A stretch of 9,236 bases of DNA from Betaproteobacteria bacterium TMED156 (GTDB lineage: Bacteria > Pseudomonadota > Gammaproteobacteria > Burkholderiales > Burkholderiaceae_A). Positions 7,337 through 9,236 of this stretch are shown in pieces. The stretch covers positions 1 through 9,236 of the forward strand of contig NHHF01000020.1 of NCBI GenBank assembly GCA_002171155.1, read 5' to 3'. Both the position numbers and the translations under genes were made by a program. The notes under the pieces were generated by a model. The model did not search any database, was not told the DNA's origin, and saw only the letters and a list, made by a program, of their open reading frames with translations. Within the stretch, counting starts at the first letter, position 1. Every line of letters starts with the position of its first letter.

Positions 7337-8005
7337 ATGAATTGTCCAAAGTTAAATGTTCCAAATTACTGGGTCAAAGCGTGCAAAGATTTGAGTAGTA
7401 AGGATATTGTGATGGCAAATTTAATCAGCAACAATAAATCTAAAATCAAATCTCATGGGGATCCTTTTACCACATTAGTCAGGGCAATAATTGGTCAACA
7501 AATATCAGTTAAAGCAGCTGAAGGTGTTTGGAAAAAACTACATGCACAGCATAAAGGAAAAAAACACCCTGACTTGTTAAGTAGCTTTATGTTTGTTGAT
7601 CCAGAAAAGATCTTAAAACAAAAAGATAATCTATACAAAATAGGTATTTCGGGAAAAAAAGCATTTTATATTACAAATTTAGCAAAATATTTTAAAGAAA
7701 ACAAAGACTTTTCAAAAAGTCTTGTAAAAATGAGTGAACAAGAAATCACCGTTACACTGCTCAAATTTTCTGGCATTGGTATTTGGACAATTAATATGTT
7801 TTTAATTTTTTGTTTACTTAGACCTGATATATTCCCAGAAAACGATTTGGGTCTAATTAGAGCAATAAAATTACACTATGATTTAAAAAAAAACGAAAAT
7901 CAACAGATGAAAATTTTAAAACTGTCACATAAATGGAAACCTTGGAGGACTGTAGCAACTTGGCACCTATGGTCTAGTATTGACCCAGAAACAATTTATT
8001 ATTAA
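7337..8005 (+). CDS. AlkA-like DNA-3-methyladenine glycosylase II (HhH-GPD family)
   Basis: Enzymes of this type remove alkylated bases such as 3-methyladenine from DNA to start base excision repair. The 222 residues are a compact HhH-GPD glycosylase without the N-terminal extra domain of E. coli AlkA (282). Seen are FTTLVRAIIGQQISVKAAEG (44-63), the helix-hairpin-helix LLKFSGIGIWTINMFLIF (141-158), and PENDLGLIRAI (167-177) with Asp170 as the catalytic aspartate. The C-terminal WKPWRTVATWHLW (200-212) is typical of the family. No lysine nucleophile is seen ahead of the Asp in the hairpin region, which fits a monofunctional glycosylase rather than an OGG/Nth lyase, and there is no Fe-S cysteine cluster. 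The gene diverges from yaaA and converges on the ZIP gene with an 11-base gap. Confidence 0.92.
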   Translation: MNCPKLNVPNYWVKACKDLSSKDIVMANLISNNKSKIKSHGDPFTTLVRAIIGQQISVKAAEGVWKKLHAQHKGKKHPDLLSSFMFVDPEKILKQKDNLYKIGISGKKAFYITNLAKYFKENKDFSKSLVKMSEQEITVTLLKFSGIGIWTINMFLIFCLLRPDIFPENDLGLIRAIKLHYDLKKNENQQMKILKLSHKWKPWRTVATWHLWSSIDPETIYY

Positions 8006-8008
8006 AGT

Positions 8009-8030
8009 AAATTATGTTAGTGGCCCAAAT
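8009..8030. repeat. Left copy of imperfect 22-base direct repeat flanking the ZIP gene
   Basis: This 22-base stretch matches 8825-8846 at 20 of 22 positions in the same orientation; both copies begin AAATTATGTTA and end CAAAT. This copy spans the ZIP stop codon and its last few codons. The two copies bracket the ZIP gene 816 bases apart. In AT-rich DNA such a match can arise by chance, so its status as a real repeat is uncertain. Confidence 0.35.
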
Positions 8031-8808
8031 GAGAAGCAAAACCTATAAAAAAAACACCCGAAAATAACCACAGTAATTGATACATAGTTTCTGGCAATGA
8101 TAACTCTTTTTGCAATTGTGGTATTAAATCAGCAAGTGAAACATAAACAAAACTACTTGCAGCTAAAATTAAAAAATAAGGAAGTAAGTCATCAAAAGAT
8201 TCTAGAAATATAAATCCCATAATACCACCAAATACGGCAAAAAAGCCTGCCAGACTGACTTTTTTTAAAGCATCTTGTTTAGATGACAATGAGTTGCTCA
8301 CTACAACAAGATCACCAACATGGTGAGGTATTTCGTGCGCCAGTACTGCCAAGGTGGACAAAACTCCCAAGGTCCAATCTGCAATAAAAGCTGAAGCTAT
8401 AAGGATACCGTCTGCAAAGCAATGAATAGCATCGCCTAACAATATAATTGACCAAACATTATTTTTAGGTGAATTACTTACGGGAGAGAGTTTTTTTATT
8501 TTTAATTCAATACTTTGATTTTGACGGTGATAATGCTCATGGCTATGATGATATAGTTTACTTTTGTCTAATAAAAAGAAAAAAAGAATTCCTGCAAGTA
8601 ACCACATCATCAAACTAGAATCTAAAGATGAAATCTCAAATGCCTCGGGTATTAAATTTAAAAATGCAGTTGCAAGTAAAGTACCAGCAGCAAAACTTAG
8701 TAAATAATCTGTGAATCTAGCCATTATCTTCCAAGTTATTAGACTAGCAATTAGTACACTTCCAACACCTGAAAGAAATGTTCCTGAAATTATAAGTAAT
8801 ATTGTCAT
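8017..8808 (-). CDS. ZIP family divalent metal (probably zinc) transporter
   Basis: This is an inner-membrane protein of the ZIP family, which moves Zn2+ or related divalent metals into the cytoplasm. About eight hydrophobic segments are visible. Numbering from the TTG at 8823, they lie near 7-29, 37-58, 70-87, 124-147, 150-176, 187-206, 214-232 and 247-263. A His-rich cytoplasmic-type loop, YHHSHEHYHR (91-100), lies between the third and fourth. The paired metal-site motifs are HCFADG (134-139) in the fourth segment and HEIPHHVGD (163-171) in the fifth. The ATG at 8808 (residue 6) is preferred as the start because it opens directly into the first membrane segment; the upstream in-frame TTG at 8823 would add five residues. 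Neither has a Shine-Dalgarno sequence. Metal specificity cannot be read from sequence alone. Confidence 0.9.
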   Translation of the reverse strand: MTILLIISGTFLSGVGSVLIASLITWKIMARFTDYLLSFAAGTLLATAFLNLIPEAFEISSLDSSLMMWLLAGILFFFLLDKSKLYHHSHEHYHRQNQSIELKIKKLSPVSNSPKNNVWSIILLGDAIHCFADGILIASAFIADWTLGVLSTLAVLAHEIPHHVGDLVVVSNSLSSKQDALKKVSLAGFFAVFGGIMGFIFLESFDDLLPYFLILAASSFVYVSLADLIPQLQKELSLPETMYQLLWLFSGVFFIGFASHLGH

Positions 8809-8823
8809 AAAATCTGTAGTCAA

Positions 8824-9236
8824 AAAATTATGTTACTGGCACAAATCATAGATAGTTTAAAAAAAAGTAATTCAAAACAAATTTTACTTATTGGTAATCA
8901 CGTAAATACCAATATTCAGATTGAAAATAAATTACATAAAAAAATTAGAAAGATGACTAATGTATGAAGGTGGTTACCTTGATTTATGTTCATCAAATTC
9001 CCTGACTTAGATCACGAAATATATGGATGAGTTATATCATGAATATTTTAGTAAAATTCAATAAAATTTATAAAAAATAAATCATTTGTATGCTTAAAAA
9101 AAATCTATAAATATTCAAATGAAACTATAAGAAAAACTGGATCAGGCAGAATTAAATTGGAAACTTTGAAACTAATTTTATATTCAGTTAGATAAAACAA
9201 TGGTAAAAAGATTTTAAACAAACCAAAAATAAAAAA
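8824..9236. other. About 410 bases with no credible gene
   Basis: This stretch is very AT-rich and broken by stops in all frames. Only short open pieces exist: 45 codons from the ATG at 8830 to the TGA at 8965-8967, a short one from the ATG at 8960 to the TAG at 9008-9010, and about 46 codons at 9055-9195 with no ATG start. Some pieces read like ordinary protein (ILLIGNHV; RKTGSGRIKLETLKLILY), which could mean a decayed gene or frameshift errors at a contig end. None matches a family I recognise. I see no tRNA, terminator, repeat array or att site. The part next to 8808 should contain the promoter for the ZIP gene, but no convincing boxes stand out. Confidence 0.5.
8825..8846. repeat. Right copy of imperfect 22-base direct repeat flanking the ZIP gene
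   Basis: This is the partner of 8009-8030, with 20 of 22 positions identical in the same orientation. It lies just upstream of the ZIP start codon. On the minus strand it ends in Cys-Gln-stop, where the left copy encodes Gly-His-stop, so it could be the 3' tip of a lost neighbouring copy. The sequence beyond it shows no ZIP similarity, which argues against that. Confidence 0.35.

Noticed and set aside
8017..8823. HEIPHH in the ZIP transporter as an altered metal site (His for Glu)
   Set aside because: Bacterial ZIP proteins vary here and HEIPHH-type motifs occur, as far as I recall, so I do not treat it as an anomaly.
8967..8980. Small hairpin AAGGT-GGTT-ACCTT as a possible terminator
   Set aside because: The stem is only 5 bp, no T-run follows, and no gene ends just upstream on either strand.
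8960..9010. YLDLCSSNSL resembles the LDFCSNDYL-type motif of alpha-oxoamine synthases such as BioF
   Set aside because: The likeness covers only about ten residues. The next in-frame stop follows at once, and no lysine site or other family motif is found nearby.
8830..9051. Reading TGA as Trp would extend the frame from 8830 to a TAG at 9049
   Set aside because: thyA, scpA and murB all end at TGA, and the other genes use TGG for conserved tryptophans, so UGA recoding is not supported.

Overview
The window is AT-rich bacterial chromosome, roughly one third G+C by eye, densely packed with housekeeping genes. The best guess at the source is a low-GC, streamlined betaproteobacterium, probably Burkholderiales-like. 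Three things suggest this: a small DUF3460-type protein directly before scpA, the style of the ScpA N-terminus (an ARLYGEP-like stretch followed by DLYIPPDALE), and very short or overlapping gene junctions. The assignment is inference from remembered families, not a search. I see no mobile element, prophage, CRISPR array, tRNA, rRNA or accessory system, and no convincing new system.

Layout. 45-2159 (+): fabI (enoyl-ACP reductase), thyA (thymidylate synthase, TTG start directly after the fabI stop) and folA (dihydrofolate reductase, 3 bases after thyA), probably one transcript. 2149-2715 (-): dcd (dCTP deaminase), convergent with folA and overlapping it by 11 bases. 2748-6595 (+), divergent from dcd: metG (methionyl-tRNA synthetase without the C-terminal tRNA-binding domain), a 68-residue DUF3460-like protein, scpA (condensin kleisin) and murB, joined by overlaps or a 6-base gap. 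6522-7289 (-): yaaA, whose 3' end is antisense to the last 74 bases of murB. 7337-8005 (+): an AlkA-like 3-methyladenine DNA glycosylase. 8017-8808 (-): a ZIP-family metal transporter. 8824-9236: about 410 bases with no credible gene, perhaps decayed coding sequence or a poor contig end.

How the genes connect. dcd, thyA and folA serve one pathway: Dcd makes dUTP, a dUTPase not seen here would give dUMP, ThyA makes dTMP and dihydrofolate, and FolA regenerates tetrahydrofolate. The metG-murB run mixes translation, chromosome condensation and cell-wall precursor synthesis, probably held together by transcription rather than function. yaaA and the glycosylase are divergent, and both relate to protecting DNA (peroxide/iron and alkylation damage).

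The observation most worth checking is MurB. Its C-terminus runs antisense into yaaA, and the glutamate of the usual LEPE motif (Glu325 in E. coli, a catalytic residue) is read as Asn342, two bases before the yaaA stop codon. Second is the shortened MetG.
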